Shown here one piece after another: positions 1 through 7,813 of a stretch of 64,000 nucleotides of DNA. The notes under the pieces were generated by a model that was not told the DNA's origin, searched no databases, and saw only the letters and a program-made list of their open reading frames with translations. Source of the stretch: Schaedlerella arabinosiphila (GTDB lineage Bacteria; Bacillota; Clostridia; Lachnospirales; Lachnospiraceae); contig NZ_RHJS01000002.1 in assembly GCF_003885045.1 (NCBI RefSeq), positions 3,650,501 through 3,714,500 of the forward strand, read 5' to 3'. The position numbers were made by a program, and so were the translations under genes. The stretch's first letter is position 1. Every line of letters begins with the position of its first letter.

Positions 1-694
1 CCGCCGCCAGCCTGGACTCGTCGAAGCGTTCCTCCGCATAGCCGCATGTATCTGCCGTCTTCGCGTCGGACATGGCCAGCACATAGGAAGAGTCCACACC
101 GCCGGACAGGAAAGATTCTGCCGTCTCGTCCTTTGCTTTCACCTCCGGCATGATCTGCCCGATGGTGCTGTGGATTTCATCGGCCCAGTCCTCCAGGGAC
201 TTGCTCTCATCCGGATGAAAGCTCGGCGTCCAGTAGCGCTCCACCGTAACCTTTCCGTCTTTCCAGATCAGATACCGCCCGGGCAGCAGCTTTTTCACCC
301 CCTTAAAAAATGTATCCTCTCCTGCGCCGTAGGTCAGAGTCAGGTAGATCTGCAGCATATCCTCGTTAAGTTCCTTCACAAATCCGGGCTGTTCCATAAT
401 TCTTCGGATCGTTGTGCCATAGAGCAGCCTTCCGTCCTCTGTCTGATAGTAATAGAACGGCTTCGTCCCGAACTGGTCTCGAAGACAGAACAGAGTCTCT
501 TCCTCCTCGTCCCACAATGCGAAGGCAAACATCCCGTACATGTGGTCTGCCATCCGGCATCCCCATGTCTTGTATGCTTTTGCCAGGATCGCCTCCTCCC
601 GCTCCCCGCGGGCCAGAGAAGGATCAATGTCCAGTTCCCCGCACAGCGCTTCCCAATTCCGGATATGGCCTCTGTATTCTTTTACTTTTATCAT
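1..694 (-). CDS. asnB: Asparagine synthetase-like protein (partial, C-terminus outside window)
   Basis: The first 231 residues are present. The N-terminal part matches a class-II glutamine amidotransferase fold (HMYGMFAFALWD near 51-62 and RDQFGTKPFYYY near 72-83). An ATP-pyrophosphatase P-loop, SGGVDSS, follows at about 197-203, which is the AsnB arrangement (aspartate plus ATP plus amide nitrogen gives asparagine). The start ATG follows a GAGGAGAGG ribosome site. The sequence begins MIKVKEYRGH and so lacks the catalytic Cys2 of true glutamine-dependent AsnB. It may therefore use ammonia, or modify another substrate. It lies downstream of nagA in the same direction, separated by a long hairpin. 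The family call is firm; activity is uncertain. Confidence 0.8.
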   Translation of the reverse strand, partial: MIKVKEYRGHIRNWEALCGELDIDPSLARGEREEAILAKAYKTWGCRMADHMYGMFAFALWDEEEETLFCLRDQFGTKPFYYYQTEDGRLLYGTTIRRIMEQPGFVKELNEDMLQIYLTLTYGAGEDTFFKGVKKLLPGRYLIWKDGKVTVERYWTPSFHPDESKSLEDWADEIHSTIGQIMPEVKAKDETAESFLSGGVDSSYVLAMSDAKTADTCGYAEERFDESRLAA

Positions 695-790
695 TGTCGT
701 ACCTCTCCTCTTCTTTTGTCAGAACTTCCCCGTCTGCCCAGCAAATACCTCCGGCAAAGCTGTCTGGTACTATCGGTTCTATCTGGTTTG

Positions 791-853
791 CTTTGCAGCA
801 GTAAGGAACTGCCATGAAATCACATTCCATGACAGTCCCTTACTGCTGCAAAG
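791..853. repeat. Long near-perfect inverted repeat (hairpin) between nagA and asnB-like gene
   Basis: The left arm begins CTTTGCAGCAGTAAGG and the right arm ends CCTTACTGCTGCAAAG. Pairing continues inward through ACTG and CATG with only two mismatches and leaves a loop of about ten bases. The stem is roughly 25 bp. No U-tract follows on either strand, so it is not a classical intrinsic terminator. It could be a processing or attenuation structure between nagA and the downstream asnB-like gene, or a small palindromic mobile repeat. Confidence 0.75.
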
Positions 854-858
854 CCTGA

Positions 859-2004
859 TCATTTCACAAGCTTTCTTCCATTTATATATACAGCCTTCAC
901 CTGCAGGTCCTTATCCAGCAGAACCAGGTCCGCATCCTTTCCCGGCGTGATGCTTCCGCACCGGTCATAGATCCCGATCTCCCGGGCCGGATTGGCCGTT
1001 GCGCAGCCTACCGCCGTTTCCAGCGGGATCTCCATATCTAGGACAGCCCTGCGCAGGCATCCCATCAGGTTCGTCGCGGAACCGGCAATGGTCCCGTCGG
1101 CCAGGGTGGCTTTCGCTCCCTTCACATACACATCCTGTCCGCCCAGCGTATACTCTCCGTCGGTCAGCCCGGTAGCACGCATACTGTCGCTGATCAGGAT
1201 CACCCGCTCTGCCCCAAACATCTCAAAGGTTGCACGCACTACGGCAGGATGGATATGGATGCCGTCGCAGATCAGCTCCACATGGCAGTTTTCCGCATCC
1301 CGCGCGGCTCCGATCACTCCCGGGTCCCGGTGGTTCAGAGGGGGCATGGCATTGTACAGGTGGGTCACATGGCTGGCCCCCCTTGCCAATGCTTCCGATG
1401 CGGTATCATAATCCGCCGTCGTGTGCGCAATCGAAATGACCGTCTCATCCTTTACCTGGTCAATAAATTCCATTGCGCCTTCTGTCTCCGGCGCAATATC
1501 TACCAGACGGATGAGGCCGCCGGATTCTTCCTGCAGCTTCCGGTACAGCGGCACACTGCAGGGACGGATATGGTCCGCAGCCTGTGCGCCTTTCTTTTTT
1601 GCACTGATAAACGGGCCTTCCATATTGATGCCCACCAGCTTCGCTCTACCTTCTTCTCCCGCGCCTGATTTTTCCTGCTTCTTGTAATCTCCTGCCGTAC
1701 TCATGATCTCATGAAGCAGCTTCTCTTCCAGCGTCATCGTAGCGGGGCAGATCGACGTGATACCACTGGAAGCCTCATACTCTGCCATCCGTCCGATGGC
1801 CTCCCCAGACGCGTCGCAGAAATCATCCCCCACGCATCCGTGAAAATGGATATCTATAAGCCCCGGGATGGCAAAGCAGCCTTCCCCGTCCACCGTCTCA
1901 TCGTTACCTGCCGCTTCCGCCGCAAACTGTCCTTCTTTTATATAGATTTCGCCTTCTGTAAAAACCTGGTCTTCTCCATATACCAATACATTTTTTATTA
2001 CCAT
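859..2004 (-). CDS. nagA: N-acetylglucosamine-6-phosphate deacetylase
   Basis: This 381-residue amidohydrolase converts GlcNAc-6-phosphate to glucosamine-6-phosphate plus acetate in the cytosol. Visible motifs are the metal-site HFHG near residue 54, EGPFIS near 130, a histidine region around ISIAHTTADY, THLYNAMPPLNHR, and SDSMRATG with its catalytic Asp near 270. Length is normal for NagA. It is the second gene after nagB, 34 bp apart, so the two probably share a transcript. The product of NagA is the substrate of NagB, which deaminates it to fructose-6-phosphate. Confidence 0.95.
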   Translation of the reverse strand: MVIKNVLVYGEDQVFTEGEIYIKEGQFAAEAAGNDETVDGEGCFAIPGLIDIHFHGCVGDDFCDASGEAIGRMAEYEASSGITSICPATMTLEEKLLHEIMSTAGDYKKQEKSGAGEEGRAKLVGINMEGPFISAKKKGAQAADHIRPCSVPLYRKLQEESGGLIRLVDIAPETEGAMEFIDQVKDETVISIAHTTADYDTASEALARGASHVTHLYNAMPPLNHRDPGVIGAARDAENCHVELICDGIHIHPAVVRATFEMFGAERVILISDSMRATGLTDGEYTLGGQDVYVKGAKATLADGTIAGSATNLMGCLRRAVLDMEIPLETAVGCATANPAREIGIYDRCGSITPGKDADLVLLDKDLQVKAVYINGRKLVK

Positions 2005-2038
2005 ATCCTATGCCTCATTACTTTCTCAAAGTCTTCCC

Positions 2039-2773
2039 CTATGAAAGAGAGAGCTTAGACAGCGCCGCCTTGTCCGCTACTACGGTCACATCCTGATGCA
2101 TCTGCAGGATGGATGCCGGTACTTCCGGTGTCACATCCCCTGAAAATGCTTTCGCTACGATCTCTGCCTTATCCTCCCCGCTGACAACCACAAGGATCTT
2201 CTTCGCCTTCATGATCGTACCGATTCCCATGGTATACGCCTGCTTCGGCACCTCATCCGCGGAAGCGAAGAAGCGCTTGTTTGCCTCAATTGTGCTTTCC
2301 GTAAGATCTACGCAGTGTGTCATCTTCTCAAATACAGGAGCAGGCTCATTGAATCCGATATGCCCGTTATGACCCAGACCGAGAAGCTGCAGATCCGCGC
2401 CGCCCAGGCTGTCGATCAGCGCTTCATATCTTCTGCATTCTTTCTCCGCGTCGGGCTCCATTCCATTCGGCACGTTGGTACATTCCGGACGGATATTTAC
2501 ATGGTTGAACAGATGATCGTGCATGAAATAATAGTAGCTCTGGTCATTTTCCCGGTCCAGCCCCTTATACTCGTCCAGGTTCACGGTAGAGATCTTTGAA
2601 AAATCCAGATCCCCCTTTTTGTACCATTCCACCAACTGCTCATAAAGCCCGATCGGTGTGGACCCGGTAGCCAGCCCTAATACGCTGTCCGGCTTCATAA
2701 TCACCTGTGCGGAAATGATATTCGCCGCTTTCCTGCTCATATCCTTGTAGTCGTTTGCTTCAATAATTCTCAT
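2039..2773 (-). CDS. nagB: Glucosamine-6-phosphate deaminase
   Basis: This 244-residue enzyme converts glucosamine-6-phosphate to fructose-6-phosphate and ammonia. Family signatures seen are LATGSTP near 34, VNLDEY near 65 (catalytic Asp), and LGLGHNGHIGFNEP near 131-144, which holds the catalytic His and Glu. The start has a strong AGGAGG site. The length fits the short Firmicutes NagB without the E. coli allosteric extension. It is the first gene of the nagBA operon, with a recognisable promoter about 90 bp upstream. Confidence 0.96.
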   Translation of the reverse strand: MRIIEANDYKDMSRKAANIISAQVIMKPDSVLGLATGSTPIGLYEQLVEWYKKGDLDFSKISTVNLDEYKGLDRENDQSYYYFMHDHLFNHVNIRPECTNVPNGMEPDAEKECRRYEALIDSLGGADLQLLGLGHNGHIGFNEPAPVFEKMTHCVDLTESTIEANKRFFASADEVPKQAYTMGIGTIMKAKKILVVVSGEDKAEIVAKAFSGDVTPEVPASILQMHQDVTVVADKAALSKLSLS

Positions 2774-2863
2774 GTTGTCAGCCTCCTCATTCTATATTGC
2801 TGAATACGCAGCAGTTCCCCCGACTGTACAGGACAAATCCGCCGCCTAAACTCTGATATTTCC

Positions 2864-2892
2864 ATACTACCAAATGAATGTAGGAATGTAAA
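2864..2892 (-). promoter_or_regulatory. Putative sigma-A promoter for nagBA
   Basis: On the minus strand TTTACA (2887-2892) and TAGTAT (2864-2869) are separated by 17 bp. The site sits about 90 bp before the nagB start. Confidence 0.6.
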
Positions 2893-2957
2893 CCATTTCT
2901 GCCAAACAATTCCAGAAAGAATTTACAATCAATTTGCATAAAAAAATAATTTTATGC

Positions 2958-2986
2958 TTGCACTATTGCAAATCATGTGATATAAT
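2958..2986 (+). promoter_or_regulatory. Promoter for tRNA-Glu
   Basis: TTGCAC (2958-2963), a 17-bp spacer and consensus TATAAT (2981-2986). The predicted start is about 45 nt before the tRNA. Confidence 0.8.
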
Positions 2987-3039
2987 CAATCTTGCTTGTG
3001 AGACAGAACGATTCAGACTGGATCAGAAGTGCAATATAT

Positions 3040-3111
3040 GGCTCCATGGTCAAGCGGTTAAGACGCTAGCCTCTCACGCTGGAATCAGGGGTTCGATTCC
3101 CCTTGGAGTCA
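3040..3111 (+). tRNA. tRNA-Glu (anticodon CUC)
   Basis: A full cloverleaf can be drawn. The acceptor pairs GGCTCCA with TGGAGTC, the D arm is GGTCAAGCGGTTAAGAC, the anticodon loop CTCTCAC sits in a CTAGC/GCTGG stem, and the T arm is GGGGTTCGATTCCCC. Positions 34-36 read CTC, decoding GAG. CCA is not encoded. The gene stands alone between its own promoter and terminator. Confidence 0.96.
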
Positions 3112-3125
3112 CTATCATTATTACC

Positions 3126-3161
3126 CGGAACTTTACTGTTTATGTAGAGTTCCGTTTTTTA
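3126..3161 (+). terminator. Intrinsic terminator of tRNA-Glu
   Basis: A stem of CGGAACT with AGTTCCG is followed by TTTTTT. The end overlaps the stop codon of the convergent small ORF. Confidence 0.85.
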
Positions 3162-3398
3162 TTGCCTGAACAAGTCGGAATGTGTGCCGGTTCTGGTTAG
3201 CTCCAGACTCTTCCACAATTCATCCAGTGTGTCAAAACATTCACCGCCTCCGTTTTCCAGCTCCTTCATGGCTGCTATCGTTTCATTGTTTGGAATTTCC
3301 CCAAAGCCGGTCAAGTTTTCCAGTATGCCGACAACATAAACCATCCTTTCTTCATCAATTACATCCAGAAGCTGTATTGCCCTTTCTTTGTTGCTCAT
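3159..3398 (-). CDS. Small antitoxin-like hypothetical protein
   Basis: A 79-residue protein starting MSNKERAIQLLDVID after a GGAGAG ribosome site; the longer upstream reading has no such site. The N-terminal half resembles small Firmicutes proteins of the NKERAIxLLDxxxE..MxYV type. The C-terminal half (AMKELENGGGECFDTLDELWKSL) resembles the tail of RelB/DinJ-type antitoxins. No toxin gene lies beside it. Function is not established; an orphan antitoxin-like regulator is one reading. Confidence 0.6.
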   Translation of the reverse strand: MSNKERAIQLLDVIDEERMVYVVGILENLTGFGEIPNNETIAAMKELENGGGECFDTLDELWKSLELTRTGTHSDLFRQ

Positions 3399-3525
3399 GA
3401 TCTGCTCTCCTCTCTTTTTTTGCCCCAGTACCATGAATAATACAATCGGCGGCAGGGAATCCCCTACCGCCATCTTAAAATCCGCATCCTGCACTGCCAG
3501 ATTCTGTTCACCTGGAAGCAGAATG

Positions 3526-4488
3526 TCAGATCTCCAGTCCTTCTTCCTCTTTGATCTTCTCCAGAAGCTCTTCTTTCTTTACTTCCAAACGCGCCTTCGT
3601 ATCTTCCGCTACCATAATCAGAAGCCCCTGCTTCTTGTTCAATATGGTCACTTCATCGTGCTCCCCGCCAAATTCGCCGTCCAGAGTCCAGGGGATCTCT
3701 TCCACAGACTCGAAATGGATCTCCCCGGAGCGGAATGAGTATACGTGGTTGGAGTCGATCTGCTTGATCACGAGCGACGCAATGATCTCATTCAGAGCGA
3801 TGGGGTTCTTCGGCGTCTTGATCAGCGTCACCTCAAACAGGCCGTCGTCAAATATGACATCCTTTCCGATGATCCCCTTGAAACCGCCCACCGACCGTGA
3901 ATTGGTTACCATGCCGAACATGAAATCATCCTCAATCACTTCCCCGTCATGTTCCACCCGGACATGGTAAGCCGGAATATTGAATATCTGCTTTGAGCCT
4001 TCCAGGATATATGCCAGATGCCCCAGCACGTTTTTCATACTCTGCTTCGTCCCGTAGGACACGTCTGTAAACAGGCCGAACGCCGCAATATAGACAAAAT
4101 AATCGTCGTTGAACTTTCCCACGTCGCAGGGAAACGGAACTCCGTTGACCGCCACATCCGCCGCCTCCAGTATATTGCCGGAAATATGCAGGCTGTGCGC
4201 AAAATCGTTGGTAGTCCCAGCCGGGATATATCCGATGGGCACCTTTCCTCCGCGTTTGGAAACCCCTGTCACCACTTCGTCCAGCGTCCCATCCCCGCCG
4301 CTGCACACAATGATGTCATAATCTTCCGTATAAGTGACTGTCTTCGCCAACGCATCGTGATAGCACTGAGTCGGATATGTGGTGACCTCATAGCCGCCTT
4401 TTACCAAGATATCAATCACATCTGCAAGCTTTGGTTTTAATACACCTGTCCCTGCATTCGGATTATAAATAAACAGCATCTTCTTCAT
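3526..4488 (-). CDS. YegS/DagK-family lipid kinase (diacylglycerol kinase-like)
   Basis: This 320-residue cytosolic or peripheral enzyme belongs to the diacylglycerol-kinase catalytic family. The N-terminus KKMLFIYNPNAGTG begins the fold. The nucleotide-binding CSGGDGTLDEVVTG is near residues 62-75, IPAGTTNDFAHSL near 90-102, and a second-domain FDDGLFEV near 210. The last 30 residues are a charged helix rich in Lys and Glu. The family phosphorylates lipid alcohols such as diacylglycerol; the exact substrate cannot be told. It follows crh by about 107 bp in the same direction. Confidence 0.85.
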   Translation of the reverse strand: MKKMLFIYNPNAGTGVLKPKLADVIDILVKGGYEVTTYPTQCYHDALAKTVTYTEDYDIIVCSGGDGTLDEVVTGVSKRGGKVPIGYIPAGTTNDFAHSLHISGNILEAADVAVNGVPFPCDVGKFNDDYFVYIAAFGLFTDVSYGTKQSMKNVLGHLAYILEGSKQIFNIPAYHVRVEHDGEVIEDDFMFGMVTNSRSVGGFKGIIGKDVIFDDGLFEVTLIKTPKNPIALNEIIASLVIKQIDSNHVYSFRSGEIHFESVEEIPWTLDGEFGGEHDEVTILNKKQGLLIMVAEDTKARLEVKKEELLEKIKEEEGLEI

Positions 4489-4595
4489 AATTCTTTCATC
4501 TCCCCGTTACAGGCAAAAACTCCTCTTCTGTCATATCCTGTTATGAAAAATATTAACTCACAGACAGAACTTTATACTCGGAAAACAATATGAAA

Positions 4596-4853
4596 TTATT
4601 TTGATGTCATAAAAAATGTTTTGATCCCCTCTGCGGCTTTCTCTTCATCCTCCCCCTCTGTGAAGATCGTAACCTCTTCCCCTTCTGAAAGGCTCAGACT
4701 CATCATCCCCATAATGCTCTTCGCATTGATGCTCTTGTCCTCTACCTTGATATACACTTTACTTGCATACTGACTTGCTTCCTGTACCAATAATGCAATC
4801 GGTCTTCCGTCAAGCCCCTTTTCCTGTCTTACGACAACTGGCATTTCAATCAT
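4596..4853 (-). CDS. crh: HPr-family protein lacking His15 (Crh-like)
   Basis: An 85-residue HPr fold. The usual phosphocarrier motif GLHARP reads GLDGRP here, so the PEP-phosphorylated His15 is Asp15. The regulatory site Ser46 in AKSIMGMMSL is intact at exactly position 46. This pattern (no His15, Ser46 kept) is that of Bacillus Crh, a CcpA co-effector phosphorylated by HPr kinase and unable to carry phosphate to sugars. Its start overlaps the whiA stop by 4 bp (ATGA), implying translational coupling. The gene order rapZ-whiA-crh matches Bacillus, which supports the call. Confidence 0.85.
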   Translation of the reverse strand: MIEMPVVVRQEKGLDGRPIALLVQEASQYASKVYIKVEDKSINAKSIMGMMSLSLSEGEEVTIFTEGEDEEKAAEGIKTFFMTSK

Positions 4854-5812
4854 AATCCTGACCCTCCTTGTTCTTGTTTCACTTTTTCTGCCAATTCCTC
4901 CAGCTTTCGAAGTCTGTGATTTACCCCAGATTTCCCAACCGGCGGAGACAAGATTCCCCCCAGCTCTTTCAATGATGCGTCCGGATGGGACAGGCGGGCA
5001 AGCGCCACCTCTTCCAGCCCTTCCGGCAATTTTTCAAAACCGATAGTGTCGCGCAAGTATGTAATATTCTCCATCTGCCTCACCGCAGCGGAGACGGTTT
5101 TGTTAATGTTTGCAGTTTCACAGTTTACCTTACGATTTACCGTGTTGCGCATCTCCTTCAAAATCCTGACATTTTCCAGTTCCATCAAGGATACATGCGC
5201 TTCCATGACATTCAGGATATCTACAATCTGAGAACCTTCTTTCAGATAGACAACATATGACTTCTTCCTCGGTACGATCTTGGCGTCCATCGCAAAGCTG
5301 CGGATCAGCTTCTGGATCTGTACCGCCATCGACTCGGCTCCGCAGACGATCTCAAAGTGGTAGGACTTGGCCGGATCGCTCATAGATCCCGCAGCCAGAA
5401 AAGCCCCCCGGATAAACGCCCGCCTGCAGCAGGTCTGCTGAACCACGATCGGATTCGCAATGCGTACCTCCTCAAATTCCCTCCCGGGCTCGTCAATCAG
5501 CTTCGCCGCCTGGAGTATCCGCAGCGCATCGCCGTGCCGTCTGACGACCACCGCATAGACAACACTCTTCTTCGTCATGTTCTTCCGAATTGAGATATCA
5601 GCATCTATATTAAATGTTTTTTCGATCAATGTAAAGACTTTTCTTGCAACAGCCTGATTTTCCGTGTGGATTTTCAGGCAGTACTGGTCTCTGCTGCCTA
5701 TGGCAATGGAACCGCAAATGCTCAGCAAAGCCGCCAGTTCCGCGATCTGGCAGTGTCTGGCCGTGCTCAGGCTCCTGGAAAGTTCTTCCTTTACATTCCC
5801 AGAAAATGACAT
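4850..5812 (-). CDS. whiA: DNA-binding protein WhiA
   Basis: A 320-residue WhiA: an N-terminal LAGLIDADG-homing-endonuclease-like fold (SFSGNVKEELSR at the start; CCRRAFIRGAFLAAGS near 128-143) and a C-terminal helix-turn-helix around LSHPDASLKELGGILSPPVGKSGVNHRL. In Firmicutes WhiA influences cell division and chromosome segregation. It follows rapZ by 16 bp and overlaps the crh-like gene. Length is typical. Confidence 0.95.
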   Translation of the reverse strand: MSFSGNVKEELSRSLSTARHCQIAELAALLSICGSIAIGSRDQYCLKIHTENQAVARKVFTLIEKTFNIDADISIRKNMTKKSVVYAVVVRRHGDALRILQAAKLIDEPGREFEEVRIANPIVVQQTCCRRAFIRGAFLAAGSMSDPAKSYHFEIVCGAESMAVQIQKLIRSFAMDAKIVPRKKSYVVYLKEGSQIVDILNVMEAHVSLMELENVRILKEMRNTVNRKVNCETANINKTVSAAVRQMENITYLRDTIGFEKLPEGLEEVALARLSHPDASLKELGGILSPPVGKSGVNHRLRKLEELAEKVKQEQGGSGL

Positions 5813-5828
5813 GTCCGCTTCCCGCCTT

Positions 5829-6719
5829 TCAGTGCGCTTTTACAATGGCGTCCTTTTCGATATCCCTGTGTTCGATCCGCACGCCATAATGCTCCTTTTT
5901 CTGCATATACTGGTACATGACATTCGCCAATGTGACGGAACGGTGCTTTCCTCCGGTACACCCGATTCCGATCACAAGCTGATTCTTCCCTTCCAGAATA
6001 TAATTCGGAAGCAGGAAGTCCATCAGCCCCATAAGCTTTTCCACAAACGCCTGCGCCCGGTCGTTGTCCATGACATACTCCTGAACCTCCCGGTCGTTTC
6101 CTGTTTTTTCCTTAAGCCCTTCTATATAGTAAGGATTGGGCAGGAATCGCACGTCAAAGACCAGATCCGCGTCCTGCGGAATCCCGTATTTGAAGCCAAA
6201 CGACATCACGGAAATGTACAGATTCTTAAATTCCTTTCCTTCCACGAAGATCTTTTCCAGCGCCTGCTTTAGTTCCCTGGTAAGCATCTTGCTTGTATCC
6301 AGTATATACGTTGCCTGCATCTTTAAGAACGCAATCCGTTCCCGTTCTTTTGCGATCCCGATATCCACCCTGCCGATGCCGCCCAGCGGGTGCTGTCTGC
6401 GTGTCTCCTTGTACCGCTTGACAAGTACGTTGTCCCGGGCATCCAAAAACAGAATTTCATACCGGATACCCTGGGCGTCCATATGGCTTAACTGTTCTTC
6501 GATCCCGTCCAGCGCCTGTCCGTTCCGGATATCAACCCCCAGCGCCGCCTGGCTGATCTCCGCATCCGGAAGCATGAGCATTTCCGCAAACTTGGGCATA
6601 AGCGGAACCGGCAGGTTATCCACGCAGAAATACCCCATATCTTCCAGCATCTTCAATGCGGTGGACTTTCCCGCCCCCGACATTCCCGTTACTATGACAA
6701 ACCGCATCTTACCTGCCAC
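5829..6719 (-). CDS. rapZ: RNase adapter protein RapZ / nucleotide-binding YvcJ
   Basis: A 296-residue P-loop protein with Walker A GMSGAGKS near residues 12-19 and a C-terminal domain containing GIGCTGGKHRSV near 251-262. In enterobacteria RapZ senses glucosamine-6-phosphate to control GlmS; in Bacillus the orthologue YvcJ binds nucleotides. The cluster usually contains yvcK/glmR between this gene and whiA, but that gene is absent here: whiA follows after only 16 bp. Confidence 0.95.
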   Translation of the reverse strand: MAGKMRFVIVTGMSGAGKSTALKMLEDMGYFCVDNLPVPLMPKFAEMLMLPDAEISQAALGVDIRNGQALDGIEEQLSHMDAQGIRYEILFLDARDNVLVKRYKETRRQHPLGGIGRVDIGIAKERERIAFLKMQATYILDTSKMLTRELKQALEKIFVEGKEFKNLYISVMSFGFKYGIPQDADLVFDVRFLPNPYYIEGLKEKTGNDREVQEYVMDNDRAQAFVEKLMGLMDFLLPNYILEGKNQLVIGIGCTGGKHRSVTLANVMYQYMQKKEHYGVRIEHRDIEKDAIVKAH

Positions 6720-6746
6720 CTGTCCTTTCTCCTTCCGGATCGTCCC

Positions 6747-7652
6747 CTAAAACTCTCCGATCATCTTGACTTCCGGCTCCAGCCGTACTCCGAACTGTGC
6801 GTATACCTTTTCCGACACCTGCTCCATCAGGGAGCGGATATCCTTTGCCGAAGCCCGGTCTTTGTTGATTACGAACCCGCAGTGCTTTTCGGATACCTGC
6901 GCTCCGCCCACCTGAAATCCGCGCAGCCCGGCATCCTGAATCAGTTTCCCGGCAAAATATCCCTCCGGCCGTTTGAAAGTACTTCCAGCGCTGGGATATT
7001 CCAACGGCTGCTTGGAAGTACGCTGTGTTTTGAGCTCCTCCATGCGTTCCCGGATCTTCTCCGGGTCTCCCGGTTCCAGGTGTATGGATGCGCCCAGAAC
7101 CAGGCCCTTGTTCCTGGAGAAAACGCTGGTCCGGTAGCCCAGTTCCATATCCTCCGCCAGAATGTCCTCAAATGCTCCCTCCGCACTCAGAACCCGGGCC
7201 TCGATGAGCACCTGCTTCATCTCCCCGCCGTAAGCTCCGGCATTCATCATCACCGCGCCTCCCAGCGTCCCCGGAATCCCGGAAGCAAATTCGAATCCGG
7301 ACAGCGCACCGGCCTGGGCTTCTGCCGCGATTTTCGAAAGCAGCGCGCCGGCCTGGGCATGAATCACCGAATCCCGGATCTGAATCCGGTTCATCTTCTG
7401 ATAGATCTGCAGGATCACGCCCCGGTAACCCAGATCCCCTACCAGCAGGTTGCTCCCGTTTCCCACAATATAAAAGGGAACCCCCGCCGCCCGGATGGCA
7501 GCCAGGGCCTTCTGCACCTGCCCTTCTTCCTCCGGAGTCACAAACAAATCCGCCGGGCCGCCCACCCGAAACGTGGTATGTCTGCTCATCGGCTCATCCT
7601 TAAGCACATTGTCCTCACCCAATATTCTGCATAATTCCTGATACAAATCCAT
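6747..7652 (-). CDS. murB: UDP-N-acetylenolpyruvoylglucosamine reductase
   Basis: A 301-residue FAD enzyme that reduces UDP-GlcNAc-enolpyruvate to UDP-MurNAc with NADPH. Seen are the FAD-binding MSRHTTFRVGGPADL near 22-36, the IVGNGSNLLVGD segment, GIPGTLGGAVMMNAGAYGGEM near 127-147, YPSAGSTFKRPEG near 220 with the proton-donor Ser, and a C-terminal Glu in RLEPEVKMIGEF. It is type II (short). It is first in an operon with rapZ, whiA and crh-like, behind its own promoter. Confidence 0.96.
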   Translation of the reverse strand: MDLYQELCRILGEDNVLKDEPMSRHTTFRVGGPADLFVTPEEEGQVQKALAAIRAAGVPFYIVGNGSNLLVGDLGYRGVILQIYQKMNRIQIRDSVIHAQAGALLSKIAAEAQAGALSGFEFASGIPGTLGGAVMMNAGAYGGEMKQVLIEARVLSAEGAFEDILAEDMELGYRTSVFSRNKGLVLGASIHLEPGDPEKIRERMEELKTQRTSKQPLEYPSAGSTFKRPEGYFAGKLIQDAGLRGFQVGGAQVSEKHCGFVINKDRASAKDIRSLMEQVSEKVYAQFGVRLEPEVKMIGEF

Positions 7653-7706
7653 ACACCGTCTCCATTCATTCTATAAGGTTGCTGTTCAAAGTCACACTGT
7701 AATATC

Positions 7707-7735
7707 AATATACAATAAAACGAATCGAAATTCAA
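7707..7735 (-). promoter_or_regulatory. Promoter of the murB-rapZ-whiA-crh operon
   Basis: On the minus strand TTGAAT (7730-7735), a 17-bp spacer and TATATT (7707-7712). It is placed back to back with the promoter of the plus-strand CNNM gene, with only one base between the two -35 boxes. Confidence 0.65.
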
Positions 7736-7736
7736 C

Positions 7737-7765
7737 TTGCAAATTTCGCGGGAATGATGTATAGT
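7737..7765 (+). promoter_or_regulatory. Promoter of the CNNM/HlyC gene
   Basis: TTGCAA (7737-7742), a 17-bp spacer and TATAGT (7760-7765), about 50 bp before the start codon. Confidence 0.7.
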
Positions 7766-7813
7766 TAACTGGTATACTCGTCGAGTTTAAAGTAAAAGGA
7801 GTTGAAGATATCA

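Noticed and set aside
695-858. T-box or attenuator in front of the AsnB-like gene
   Set aside because: No T-box core (such as TGGNACCGCG) and no T-tract terminator; only a plain hairpin.
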